Of a stretch of DNA of 64,000 nucleotides, positions 36,462 to 48,970 are shown one piece after another. The stretch is from Epinephelus fuscoguttatus. Taxonomy: Eukaryota; Chordata; Actinopteri; Perciformes; Serranidae. Below the pieces are notes generated by a model. The model did no database searches, had not been told where the DNA came from, and saw only the letters and a program-made list of their open reading frames with translations. Within the stretch, counting starts at the first letter, position 1. Each line of letters begins with the position of its first letter. A program made the translations under genes and the position numbers. The DNA is taken from contig NC_064758.1 in the NCBI RefSeq assembly GCF_011397635.1, positions 20,333,013-20,397,012 of the forward strand, written 5' to 3'.

Positions 36462-36686
36462 CAGTGCCCAAAACAGCTCTGCCTGCCTACAGTCCTCCTT
36501 CCCTGCCAGCTCCACATGAACTGTAGTAGATCTCAGCTGTACATATGATCATCTACACCTGTCAGACATGCAGCATCTATGGACTTCACTGACACAGTGT
36601 GTCTGTTTGAATATTAATTATTTATGTATCTATTTATGTATACAATGTATGTATCTATGTATGTAGCCGTTTCTTTCAGGGTCAAC

Positions 36687-36692
36687 AATAAA
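36687..36692 (+). terminator. cort: cort poly(A) signal
   Basis: AATAAA lies 226 bases after the stop codon, in a 3'UTR with TATTTATGTAT-type AU-rich repeats that may affect message stability. Confidence 0.75.
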
Positions 36693-39600
36693 GCATGGAT
36701 ATAACATTTAAAATGGGAATCACAGTTAATTGCTTTTGTAAATTGTTAAAAAAAAAGAGAAAGGTCATATTTTCCACCTGCTTCTACAATATAAATGCAA
36801 AGTCAGATCTCATGCAAAAATGATGGCTGTATTTTTACTGTGGAGGAGAACATTCACCACACAGAAGTTGTGGAAAAGGTATATATTTCCTTATCCACAA
36901 AAAAACAAGTTGCAGTCGTAAATGGCACACTGAGGATACAAAGACAATTTTCACCGTCTGCTGCTCTTAAGAGGCATCAGAGTGCAGTTCATATTTGGGC
37001 AGCCTACTTATTCTGCTTCGTACTCCTTGCTGTTTGTCTTTGTAGTTTATAGACAAAAAATATCCTCAAGGGTAAAGAAATATCGTACAAAATATTCCAA
37101 TTTAGAAAGAAAAATAGATCTAGTAGATCCTTAAATTAATAGCCTATCATTTCCAGGCTGCAAGTATAAAATTGCTGAATTAAAATTATGTTGTTCAACA
37201 ATTTATAGCTATAAATATAAAGATATTTTCACCCAACTTGGTGACAAGAGTCTGTAATGTGAGAGATGTATTGTATATGTCTTTGTGCGTGTTTTATTCA
37301 TAGTCAGACAGTGGTCCTTATTAATTCCTAGTCACAAGTTGAGCGAGACGCTTCAGTGACTTATCACAGGTTATGTCAGTAAATAAATCAGAAGCTTCCC
37401 CCGTGTTCAATTAATGCTGTCAGCAGCAGCTAAGGTACATGTAGTCTGGGAGGTGGAAATCTGTTGCACAATAGAACAGTTGGGGGAAAAAATGCAAGTG
37501 ACAAAAAAGGTGTGTAGCGTTGATATGAATGTGACCTCACTGAATGCGCAGGCAAGGCTGCAGTCGCATGGTGAGATAATGAAGTGCTCCCCGTGTGACC
37601 CTATCAACCCGGCCTTCGATTCTTGCTGCAAACAAGATCCTGCGTTGGCTAGCGGCGGCCCGACCCTCAATCAGTAACACTGCAATTACCACACACTCTC
37701 ACAGCCCTCTGGCATACATGTACGGCCATTGTGATATGTGTGTCTTTTAACCACTGACTGAGGTAGGGAGTTGAGTGGGTGCTGGCTACAGTCAAATATT
37801 GACTTCCAAGCTGGGCCCACAGTCCCTATTAGTGAACTGATGGATTTCATGTGGGAAATTAGATGCAGGTAAAATATCCTGCAGTTCGAGCCAGTTTAAA
37901 TAAGTAGTGTTTTTTAGAGCTGTGAGTAGATGGCTAATCACATCACTGGGCAAAAACAACCACCAAAATAACACTGCATTAAATAGAGGACTGCTAAATA
38001 ATGGAGGCAAATGTCTGATCATTAAAGGAGCACTTTCAGTACATTATGAAATAATACGTATTCAAATCTAACACAATATATAGGGTGTTTATATACACAC
38101 ATACTTCCTGGCATCTTTTCCTTGTGTGCTAATTTCTTTACTGGCCCTAAGAATAAAAAAAATAAAATAAAAAAAAGTTTCTTAGATTTTTGCCTCGGCA
38201 TTGTAGGTTTCATCATAACAGCCCTGCAGTGTTGATCGGGTCGAGCTGTGTGTGGTATGAATAGGAAAACTGGCAATGCAGAATTGAATCCAGATTGGAT
38301 CTCAGAGCAAAAAGTTCACTCGGCTCCTTTGTCACTTTCCATCTGTTGTGCTGAGGAATTGTAGATCAGTATTTGCACAGCAAAGGCCTACCTGGAGAAA
38401 TAGCTCAAGGTTTATGTCTTTACTGAGCTCTATATTAAAACGTGAGATGTAACTGGTGTTCTTATTAACATCAGTGAGTAAAAAAATAGCTTGAAATAGG
38501 TTGAAGTTTCCTGCCAACAGTAATTTATCCCCATTGCTAAGTAGGCACTGGGCAATAATCAAATGAAAGACTTGCAGTGCAGTGTGTGAATACTTAAATA
38601 ACCTACAATAATGTACCAGTCTAGAGAAATCCCACACAGCCAGAGGAGAGGCAAAGCTCAGAGCAGTTTCCTTGCACTTTTGCCCCATATACTTTCCTCA
38701 GCTGTCTCATTATCTTCTAAAACGGAATGAATAGGAGATAATGGCTCATAAATGTGCTTGTTTCACAGGTGCAAAGACATGAGCTAACCTAAGTCCACAG
38801 TGCTGATTCAATTACAGGTGGAACATTAAAGGCCTTGGCAATGACATTTTATTGATGATGTGTACGTATTTGCAGCGGAGGAAAAAAATGCTCTCGTAAG
38901 ATCCATCCTGTTTTTTATTGAACAAGGTTTCATAATCTCCTGGAAACACCACTTGATGGTGAGTTACAGTTTCACAAATTTCAAAGCAATGTAATTACAT
39001 GGTTCTCGCAACTGCTGGGAACTCTGCTCCGCCGCTCCCTTTGACGATGCTCAGCAGACAAAGGCTTCTGTGGGCTTACTTGATTACAGTTCATCACGCA
39101 GCATCTTTCAATCTTACACGCAGTAAAAAGCACCGTATCAAAATGACACATATTCAGGTTTACAGCTCGTGGGAGAATAACTAGAGTGTGTTAGAACAAA
39201 AGGAACAATCATTTTTTGAAGAATGGAGAGAAATGTCAAACACAAAAAGGTGTCTAAGACTGAAAAAGCAGCATCGGATGCCAATCAGTAAGGGCTGAGA
39301 TTATAAGCACAAAACAATTTGATGCTGGTCGAGGTGCTGTCCACTCCTGACTTTATGGCCCCCGGGCTCAAATGAGCGTGCAGAGGAACAACATCAAAGC
39401 TGATGCCTGCAAGCAAAGCATTTTATTGGCTTTCCTTTTGATCTGAAGGAGGAGGGAAAGAAGTGCTCAGGCCTAACTGTGTAATTCAAATTTAAATGTG
39501 ACTTCATATGTGCCGGTGTTTAAAAATAACAAAGACTTTGTTGGTCCTTTTCATAGGAGGAAGAAACAATTTCAAAGTGAGCCCACTGTGGTTACATAAA

Positions 39601-40626
39601 TAAGGAGAACAACTTTAAAGTTTATGGGATGTGACTATATATGGTGTGATTTCAGTTGATGATACATCCCGATGTATGGCTCATGATTTATATTATATCA
39701 TGTTTGGTAATTAATCTTTCTGCAACTAGGGAATGGTATCTAACAATCAACATTTGATATGTAAATATTCACATCTAAATATTAACACACTGTTTGATAA
39801 TGAATGGTGGGCATCGAGTAGAGAAAGTATTCAAGAAACATTTTAGTTCATTAATAGACATATTGACATTTAGTCAAATCATCCATCTATTTTTTTCCAT
39901 TATCTACAAATACATTTAACATGTGATCATGAGCATTGTAAGCCATGACAGCCTCACTGAATGCTCCACGGTCACTGTGTTTGTTTCTGTGATTCACACA
40001 TGTGTCAGGACTTGTTTCATCCCCCACTAGAGAGAATTTAGAAACGGTTAACATCAAACGGTTCCCTAACACTGGCCTCGATCGGTCAAGACAGGCCAAA
40101 TTAACACCCAGCGCTTGGCTAATGCTTCTGAGTAAAGGTGTGAACAGTCAGGTTGTGTGGCGATCGCCTGCTGAAAAAAAAAGACCATGCCCTCTACAAC
40201 AACTGTCAACAAGGAGTTACAATATGCTGAAAAAAAGGGACTGGTATTGTGCTCTGAAATGAAATGTGTTACACGTCTGGGTTACTGCAGCTGGTGTATT
40301 GTTTTATTGTTTATGGAAAACAGCCAAATATGTTACCATAATTATGTAGATGACACACAGATTTACATTTCCATATCACCAGGCGACTATGGTCCAAAAT
40401 AAGCACTGAGCAAGGGCCTACTTACCTGATCCTCTTTGTTCCCTGTGGAACGTAAGGCTGCGACTATCCGTGTCCATATCCTGTGGAGCATGCTGTGCCT
40501 CGCCCCAAGTTGGATTTGCTGTTTTCAGTTCTGAGGTCACAGTTTTTCACCGGGTTATTTTTGGCCTCATTTCGTTCCTCTTTTCAGATGGAGTCCATCT
40601 CAAGGCTTTTTTAGAAATGTGGTCCT

Positions 40627-40853
40627 GGGGCCTCATTACAGAAACTTCCTAAGTCTCAAATCCTGTCTTATCTCAGCTTGGGATGACATTTAGGATTTTT
40701 GGTACTCCAGAAACTTGTTTCTTAACTGCATATTAGGTAAAAATATCATCTTAGAATAGGAATATAGATATTACAGTACCATGCTATTTTAGGAATTTCC
40801 CAACTTGGTAATCCTAAATTAACCAAATCAGATATTTCCCATAATGAAGCCCC
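40627..40853. repeat. Short MITE (GGGGCCTCATTA ends)
   Basis: The left end GGGGCCTCATTAC and the right end ATAATGAAGCCCC are inverted repeats 227 bp apart. The interior is AT-rich and partly palindromic, with no coding frame. Confidence 0.65.
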
Positions 40854-40879
40854 TGGCGTGATCTGAGGACATGTCTGAG

Positions 40880-41780
40880 CTACACACGTTTTGTACAGAT
40901 CGTCATCGGAGATCTTCTCTGGCCATATCTTCTATTGACATCTATTGTAAAAAGCATTCATCTTTTTCATGTCACTCTCAGCCACTTGCCAGCATTCTGA
41001 GCTGTACAGCAGAATTGATTTAACATTGCCCTTACAGATTCGGATCGTTTAAGTTGTACTGCTTTGACTTCCAAATGGTTTGAAGGCTTGCAAGTGCAGT
41101 ACAAGCTTTCCCGAGCCTTGTGCTGATGTCTTTTCTGCATGCATTGTCCTACTGAGGAAACTTCCCAAATAAGAAAACTCTTTGACATATACGAGAGTTA
41201 CCAACCACAGTGACTGGTGCAATTGGGGTTGAGTTCATGCCCGTCACTTGGAGTTTGGAGACATAATATTCAAACCCATCTGTTTGGCAGATCAGTTCAT
41301 CCTATCCATCTTTTCTTGCAGGTGAGTACGATTTGTGGAGAGGATGGCCAAGTCATTAGCATGATCTTATGGCTTGGTGAAGAGAGTCCACTAGATGCCT
41401 CTGAGGTTGTCGGAGTTAGTTTTTCGCATGGTCCAATCAATGGCAATCAATGCAAGAATGCAGATTATACACCTGTTCCCACAGGGAGCTACTTAGTGAG
41501 GTTTACAATGGCACTACACTTAAATTGAGTATAAAACATTCCCATCAGCTCAGTCTATTTCGTGGAACTCCATAGATTGCATGACCTTCCACAGGGTGTC
41601 AAAGTGGTAGCTATTGAAAGCTTTCTGGAAGTCAATTAAATTGATGTGTAATGGATTTTTTTCACCCCAGACATTGCTTGATAATGTTAAAGTCTGGTAA
41701 GTAGACCCTCTGTCCTGAAGCCTGCCTGTTCCTGCTTCAGTTTGTGGTCAATACATTAAGTACCTCAAACTAATCAAAGT
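40880..41780 (-). mobile_element. Decayed non-LTR retrotransposon reverse transcriptase (RTE-like)
   Basis: Read on the minus strand, the region at about 41660-41560 gives NLIDFQKAF followed by FDTLWKVM, matching the RT motif (I/V)DFxKAFDS...LWK. At about 41400-41340 it gives WTLFTKP, a stop, then DHANDLAILS, corresponding to the FADD/YADD catalytic box with damage. Further downstream there are stops and shifts. It is a dead fragment; assignment to the RTE-like clade is by motif style only. Confidence 0.75.
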
Positions 41781-42169
41781 TTGGATGTGCTGGAATTTTC
41801 TTCAATTAAACACAAAGGTGTTAGTGCTTGTGAGTCCTATGTGTGCATCTGACTGGCTAGCTAACTGCTGCCACTCTGCACTGCCTTCATACAATGGTTA
41901 CCGCTGACACTGGGAAGCATAGTGCCTACCCTTGGGTCCAACTCCCCCCCCACCCTCCACCCTAAGGTTGACACAGTTAGCTCTGTCAGCACTGTTCGGC
42001 TGTTAGCACCGTTAGCTGCTAGCCAGCTCAGCCATCTCCATGTTGAGAACGGTGTGCAGACAACCTCTAAATCAAAGATACATTTTGAATACTCTATAAA
42101 AGCTCCTTTTAAAGTCTCAGCAGGAGCTGGAAAAACTTGTCCATGCATTTACCTTCAGTAGGCTCGACA

Positions 42170-42590
42170 GGCCTCCTGAAAAAATCGATCAGACAGCTGC
42201 AACTGATTCAGAACACTGCTGCTCAAGTCCTTACTAAGGTCTTCAGTTTTTATGCACCACTTATCTTGAACAACTCCCAGCAAACTGCAGCTCTCCTTTC
42301 TTTTAATCAAGGCTGAATACTTTTCTGTTTGCCACTGCCTTTTGTTGAATTATTATCAATCTCTCATTCTGCACTGTAACATTTATTCTTGTATTTTTAT
42401 CTGAACTTGTTTTTAATGTCTGGTCTCTTGGCTCTTGAATAACTGTTTTTAATTGTATTTTAATGTCCTTTTATAGAGTGTTTCTTTTGCAGTTTTGTCC
42501 TGATACTTTTAATGATATATGTAAACTAATTTCAATTGCCCTGTTGCTGAAATCGGCTATATAAATAAACTTGCCTTGCCTTGCTTAGAA
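42170..42590 (+). mobile_element. 3' end of an L2-like LINE
   Basis: The + strand reads LQLIQNTAAQVLTK near 42198-42240, a hallmark of the C-terminal part of L2-type reverse transcriptase proteins. Untranslated sequence and the tail TATATAAATAAACTTGCCTTGCC follow. It is 5'-truncated and frame-damaged. Confidence 0.7.
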
Positions 42591-43989
42591 TGTCTCACAT
42601 ATACAAAGCATATACTGATTCAATGTGTGGGCCACCAGGGTAAATTGGAAAAATAAAACAACCTAAACTGTTAATGCTACAGCTCAGCCAAAAAAAAGAG
42701 AAGAAAACCACTAATCATACCCCTCCTGAATTTTATTTCAGACATTATACATTAAGTGTGGATGTTTTGTTTAAAAATCAGAGATGGAGGCTTTGTACAG
42801 TCTATAGATAGTACTTGTACTTTATTAACCCAGTGACTCTACACACAGCGCCTGCAGCAGCCTTATTCATCTCTGTCAGCCGGGCTCAATTTGTTTAGTT
42901 GTGACATTTTAGATAGGTTGTATCCAGAGCACAGTGTAGTTGACTCGCTGAGGCATTTTGAGGCAAAAATAAATATATAAGTCACCTTTTTTTTCATATT
43001 CAAAATGTTGTAGGAAAAGGACATGCCCAGTAGGAATAATGGACCTGTCTCTGTGTGTATGCAGCAGGTTTGCATCATCCTCATACACTCTCTCAGATCA
43101 TTAGTACTTTTTCAGGGACTCTCCTCTATTCAGTTGGAAGTATTATGATTCAGTGTCTTCCTGCTGTTGATCAGTTTATTTGTATCAATAAGTAAAGATT
43201 TGTATGTGTTAACAGATAAATTGACACCCAGATGTTTCAGATTAAATGTATTATGCTTTTCAGAGTTTTCAAAGAGCTACATCATAGGGAGTCCTTGACT
43301 GCTGAATGATGCCCCATTGCGCCTGAGCAAAGTATTCTAGCACACACAACACACAAGCTGAAGTGTCCTCTGATGTATTTCTCTCAAAGAGTTCTCCTGT
43401 TTGGGAGCACCGATGGGAATGGAGAGATTGTTTTCCACAGCAGGGTCTAATGATGCCTGATGGCTTATTCAGCCGCCCAGTGCCAACGCTAAAAGCTGAT
43501 CATTATAGGGCCCTCTGCTCTTTCAGTGCTAAAGCCGTGGCTCAGAAAATGAGCTGTCGCCAGCGTGAGGAAAGGATGCAGCACGCCGGTCACTATAGTG
43601 ACCCTGTTCATTTTGGATGCCACTACTTTGGGAAGCTGGGCAGGTCTGTGGTGAGATAGTAAAACACAGGGTTTCAAAGATTTAGTTAACAATGAACTTT
43701 AAGTGCTGTAGGATGAAAACCACAGGTTATATTTATTGTTGCAAAAAGCAGCAATTTAATCAGTTTCTTAGGAGATGTCTTAAACTAGGGCTCATTACTG
43801 TGCTGATGATGACAACTAGCCTACCTCCTGAGATTTTTGTTGCCTTCACAGTGTAATTAGGACTACTGGTTACAAGAATAAACAAGAATAAAACAAAAAG
43901 AGTTTTGAATAAATTATCCACATACTGGAGCAAGACTAGGAGTCCATGCTAGTGGCTCTGTGAGGCTGTACTTTGGTATGGCATGTGGT

Positions 43990-44115
43990 GCTTTGAGCTT
44001 AATGCTAACGGTAGCATGCTAACATTAACAATGCTAACATGCTGATGTTTACCAGGGATAATGTTTACCATGTTGACCATCTTCATTTAGTGTGCTAGCA
44101 TGCTAACATTTGCTA
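43990..44115. repeat. GCTAACATGCTAAC-type repeat
   Basis: Multiple copies of ATGCTAAC and its variants (GCTAGCATGCTAACATT) occur in about 120 bp. It is a degenerate repeat common in fish, with no gene. Confidence 0.6.
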
Positions 44116-44894
44116 ATTAGCACTGACCACAAGATACGGTCTTGTCTTGTCAAGATTTCATGTTCCATGTTTCAAGAGATCATTTGAACCCAAACCAATA
44201 TCTTAATCTAACCCTAACCAAGTGCTTTTTGTGTCTAAACTTCACCAAACTATAACCACAGCATTGTCACACCATACAAACAGTGAGACACGAATATTTT
44301 GAAGCACCTTGTGAGAATTTTGCATATCTAGGGTTACCATCCAGCCACAACATCGAGCCAAGAAACAGCTGAGGCTGATGAGAATAGTTTTGCAAGTAGA
44401 TGTGGTCCTGAATCACAGTAAATTTTAAGTAAATTAAATATTTGACACGATGACCCCAAATGAAAAAGCAAAGGGTCATGTAATCATGCAATGTATGCTG
44501 AGAGGGACATGAATATGTGAACCAAAGTTCATAATAATTCATCTGATAGTTGTTGAGACCTTTCACTAAAATCAAAAAATGTCAGCCTCACAGTCAGGGG
44601 CTTACTGAAGTCAATAGGATTCACCCTCAGACCATGAATGTCTGTACAAAGTTATTATGCAATCCATCATTTAGCATGTGGGAAACACATTTACACAGTA
44701 AATGTAGTTGGATATGTTGTGGTAATATTTTGGTGAAAAAAAATTACAATTACATTAAAAGTCTTATATGTGTTAATGATTATAAACTCGTCACACGCAA
44801 TACTGTGTATCTGACCAATACTAGACATACTGTACAATATACCAATTTAACACAGTTACATTTATGAGACATAATGCTTTATATATCTGTCAAA

Positions 44895-45255
44895 GGCGGC
44901 ACAGTGGTGTCATGGTTAGCACTGTTGCCTCACAGCAAAAGGCTTCCTGGTTCAATCCCAGGAGGGATTCCTTCTGTGTGGAGTTTGCATGTTTTCCCCT
45001 TGTCAGTGTGGGGTTTCTCTGGGTACTCCGGCTTCCTCCCACAGGGAGGACATGCAGGTTAATTGGTGACTCTAAATTGCCCATAGGTGTGAATGTGATT
45101 GTGAATGGTTGTCTGTCTCTATGTGTCAGCCCTGTGATAGTCTGGTGACCTGTCCAGGGTGTACCCTGCCTCTTGCCCAATGTCGGCTGGGTATAGGCTC
45201 CAGCCCACCCACGACCCCTAAGAGGATAAGTGGTTACGAAAATGGATGGATGGAT
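44895..45255 (+). repeat. tRNA-headed SINE-like repeat
   Basis: The head GGCGGCACAGTGG contains an A-box-like TGGTTAGCACTG and a B-box-like GGTTCAATCCC in the spacing of a Pol III internal promoter. The body has ATTGGTGACTCTAAATTGCC and TGTCCAGGGTGTACCC, and the tail is (ATGG)n. This is a very abundant teleost interspersed repeat. It appears full-length and moderately diverged. Confidence 0.75.
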
Positions 45256-45506
45256 ATCCTATGCATTTTGAACCCTTTCAGCCTAATTTTAGCCTAGTGG
45301 GTAGATGCCAAATCAACCTAAAAGTGCTCAGCAGGTTATATTCAGATTTCATGGTAAGGGCAATTTTACACTTACCAGGCCGACAAGAACAATAGGATCA
45401 ATTTATATCCTGGGCTGGATTGGATTAGAGCACTATATCTCTGTGCTATTTTGATTTAATTTTAGTCTAAATAATTTATCCACAAACCATTACATTTGTG
45501 TTAAGT

Positions 45507-46060
45507 TAAAGGGACAGTTCACCCTTAAAAATCAAAAATACACTTTAACTATACTTTTCCACTTACCTGTAGTGCTAGTGATCAATCTACAGTAGATTGT
45601 ATTTGTCCAGGAACAGCCCTAATTGGCGATGCCAATTTGACGTGTAATCCAAACCATGGAATTACAGTTTCCAGGTCATGTAATGCCATTGGGCTCAAAA
45701 AGACTTTTCTCATAGACTTTCATTGTGAAAGAGACATCTGTACATCAATAGATGCATTTTTTAAACATCACAACCCCTGCAAAATGACTCATTTCACTAT
45801 AAGGATTTGATCCATTTGGTCCAATAACATTTTGAGAGTCAACAAAAGTCTCTAGTGCTCCTTCTTTATGGGCCAAATGATGTGGAAGCAGAGTGGAAGA
45901 TCCGGGCGCCAAGTGCCACTGAGAAACATTGTAAGGAATGAATAGGGCCTCACTTCCAACACTGTGTCCAGTTTTCTGTATACATCCATGGCTGTCATGA
46001 GCACAAGCCTCTCGTCCATGAGTAGATTCATGCTTCCTTCTGCGTGGTGCCACAGTGACA
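45507..46060. repeat. Third, partial copy of the foldback family
   Basis: It begins AAAGGGACAGTTCACCC and has TTACCTGTAGTGCTAG near 45565. It ends with CTCTCGTCCATGAGTAGATTCATGCTTCC, matching the centre of the element at 32849-34640. The middle is diverged. Confidence 0.55.
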
Positions 46061-46358
46061 GTATTGTATAAACAGTGGAGCAGAGGCTTTATGGTGCGGG
46101 GGTGGGGTTGCACTTTTTGGTGGCAATGCAAAACATGTAAATATTAATTGTTTTGTGCTTCGGTGACTTGACTGACTCTCTACACTGACAACCCGTCTCA
46201 ACACTTTATCTGTTTTGACTCCTTCTGTGAGAATATGTTGTCCAAGCAAATTATTGATGTCTTCATGTCTCAAGGTTGTGACGACCAATCTGAAATTCTT
46301 TAGCAGACTGTGAGACCAATTTCCACTGGGTTTGTTATGGCTAAAAAACCTACTTGTT

Positions 46359-46359
<1 letters not shown>

Positions 46360-46403
<44 letters not shown>
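46360..46403. repeat. (GAAA)n microsatellite
   Basis: A perfect tetranucleotide tract of about 11 units. Confidence 0.95.
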
Positions 46404-46941
46404 CTCTCAAGTCACATACACTGTCTATCACTATAACCCTCTGTCGCTGAGTGCAGCTGTTTTATAGTTACGTAAACTTCTATCAGAGTATCCATCGTGA
46501 TAAAGCGATGGGAGTTACTGTCACAGTTCATTAGTTGAGCTTTTAAAACTAAGCGTCAGGCTCCTGACCAGGAGCCACTTGTGCTGATAGTGTCATTAGA
46601 AGAACAGGACTGCAGGGAGGGAGGAAGGCACCCCAAGATGATATGGACTGTCTTGTCTAAGCACTCCAGTCTCCTGTATGATGTGAACAATATAGGTGTC
46701 TAATCATAAGGATGACACTCCCGTGATTAGTTACCAGAACTGTTCTTGTTTGGCTCAGCCTTTGCACCTGTAATAGATTTGTTGCCACAGTAGCAGATGA
46801 GGATCTCAAGTAATGTTATTTTCCCGCAGTATGTAGTGCTGCTTAAGACTATTTTCAGGACAATTGGGCCCTTGTGGGATGGCAATACACCTGATTGCAG
46901 TTGCTCCAACAACACGAAATCCCCTTATGTCTGGCCTCAAT

Positions 46942-46942
<1 letters not shown>

Positions 46943-46986
<44 letters not shown>
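46943..46986. repeat. (CA)n microsatellite
   Basis: A perfect CA tract of about 22 units followed by an A run. Confidence 0.95.
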
Positions 46987-46990
<4 letters not shown>

Positions 46991-47199
46991 AAAAACAACG
47001 ATCCTAAATGTTACCACAGCCTCACGGGTGACACTGATGGTTTCCGTTTATTAATGGCATGTGAAGTCCTCGCTGCCGCCGACCAAAGAGTCGTGCCATT
47101 ACTCATATTGAAAATCCATGTTTAATGTTCAGGCTGACCATCATTTTTCTCAAGCCTAACAGACCTGAAAATGTTTAATCAATTATACAAGAAATAACC

Positions 47200-47830
47200 C
47201 ACCATTAATATCCCTACTGGAGTTATTGAGTCATGACCTGTCAGCGCTATTATATAGTTTCATATCAGTGACATGGGTATGTTCGCAATAAGTCCGTGTA
47301 TTATGTTATTAAAAGAAATATTTACTGCGGATCACCTACAGGCTTACCAAGAACTTAACACAGATGAGTCATGTTTTCTTGGAGGCATTTTCCGACTCGT
47401 GAGTCACGTTGGGTGAGCAAGTTACACATTCTCTCCAAGCCTTCAATTGTAATTCAGTAGTTTTGTAAAAGACAGCTGTTTGAAACATAATGAAGGAAAA
47501 GCACGGTGGCGTTGAGATACCCTAATGAAGGAAAGGATTCAGGAGCGAGAGCAGCACCTGCGTGCCATTTCTCATCATTGCCTTTTCGCACCAACGTCAT
47601 CGAATGCTTTACTGCCTTATGGCAGTCTACTGAATTGCTAAAGCTGAGGCCTGTTTGAATTAGCAAGGAAATGACCGTATTTGTTATCTGTGAAAAAGAG
47701 CCATGCCGGGCCAAATCGAAAGAGTAATGGGCCTGACGTCAGGAATGAAATCCAGCACAAAAAGGCTCAACATCAATTCATCAGGAGCCATTAGCATCTG
47801 GGGATGCAGGGAACCGGGAGGGGCAATAAA
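47200..47830. other. Candidate conserved non-coding block
   Basis: About 630 bp of non-repetitive, mixed-composition DNA with homeodomain-type cores (CAATTGTAATTC, GCAATAAATTA) and E-box/AP-1-like sites (GATGAGTCATG, CGTGAGTCACG). It has no coding frame. An enhancer role is inference from look only. Confidence 0.3.
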
Positions 47831-48157
47831 TTATACGCTGAACATGTGGGTCTAGCATTTGGGACACTTTGTAGTAAGTGCACCAAGGCTCTGTCACAAC
47901 AATAGGCTGTCACTGCAATCATCCTTAAGTGAAACAATACAACCATTGGTATTAACTATGGTTGTACTGTCACACACAATATCTATTCATGAATTCACAC
48001 AGTATGTCTATATTGGGGCCATGTAACAATACAACAATTGTGGTTTTTCCATTAAGCTTGTATTGCAATGTGCAGTGGTGGAAGAAGCTTTTAAATCTTT
48101 TACTTAAGTAAACCACAAATTAAAATACAAGTAAAAGTCCTGCATTAAAAATCTTAC

Positions 48158-48970
48158 TTAAAGGTCCAGTGTGTAGGATTTAGGGATATCTATTGGCATA
48201 TAATATTCATGACTATGTTTTCATTAATAATGAAAATAATAATAATAATAATAATAATAAACTTTATTTATATAGCATCATTCATACAAGAAATGCAGTA
48301 CAAAGAAATTTACAATAAGGGCAGTATAAGCACTGGGTGCTTCACATGGAAATAGACATGATAGGTATACAGCAGACAAGGCAATTCAATATATAAAGAC
48401 ATTTAAAACATGGATTAACTGATACATAAAATCATAGAGCTGTAAAACTATATATCATAAAATCAGGTAAGATTTTTAAAGAGTTGCTGCAGCGTGAAGA
48501 GTAGATAGAAAGTGAAAAGGTATAAAGTAGTTTCAGACCTGCATCAGGAAAGTCAGAGCTAGTTAAAGGCTGACATTAACAACTACATTTTTAGCTTTCT
48601 TTTAAAAATATTTAGCGAGCTAGCTTCCCTGATATTTATAGGTAGTGTGTTCCATAGCTTTGGGACATAATTGGCAAAGGCTGCATCCCTGATCTGACCT
48701 TAGTTTCTAATCATTTAAATCTGAGAATCATTGTTTTCGATACCTCAAAATAAGTCATTTATATCTCACTAAAGAGCGGGTCCACTCTGTGGAGTCCACC
48801 ATGTTGGTCTACAGTAGCCCAAATCAGACAAACATCATCAGCATTAGCTTTTGATAAAACTATTCACATTTTCATGTTGGACATCGAAGTTCTCCTACAT
48901 GCTTGTCACCAGAGGAAGTTTCAATTCTGCAACCTCCCTGCTCCCAATAAATCCTACATGCAGGACCTAA
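48158..48970 (+). repeat. MITE (TTAAAGGTCC family) with nested retro-repeat
   Basis: The outer ends are TTAAAGGTCCAGTGTGTAGG and ATCCTACATGCAGGACCTAA. The MITE is split by a foreign block of about 490 bp (48229-48720) that begins with an (AAT)n tract and ACTTTATTTATATAGCA and reads as a reversed retroelement tail. The MITE sequence resumes with CTACAGTAGCCC as in the copy at 2298. Confidence 0.65.

Noticed and set aside
36199-36519. Frames overlapping the hormone exon (minus strand and frame +2)
   Set aside because: They are shadows of the preprosomatostatin exon, which matches the family exactly.
41217-41528. 103-aa frame on the + strand
   Set aside because: It is antisense to a decayed reverse transcriptase whose motifs are readable on the minus strand.
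44895-44980. Possible tRNA gene
   Set aside because: A- and B-box-like motifs are present, but no cloverleaf is evident and the sequence continues into a SINE body.
44864-45180. 94- to 96-aa frames on both strands
   Set aside because: They lie inside a tRNA-headed SINE-like repeat and are not genes.
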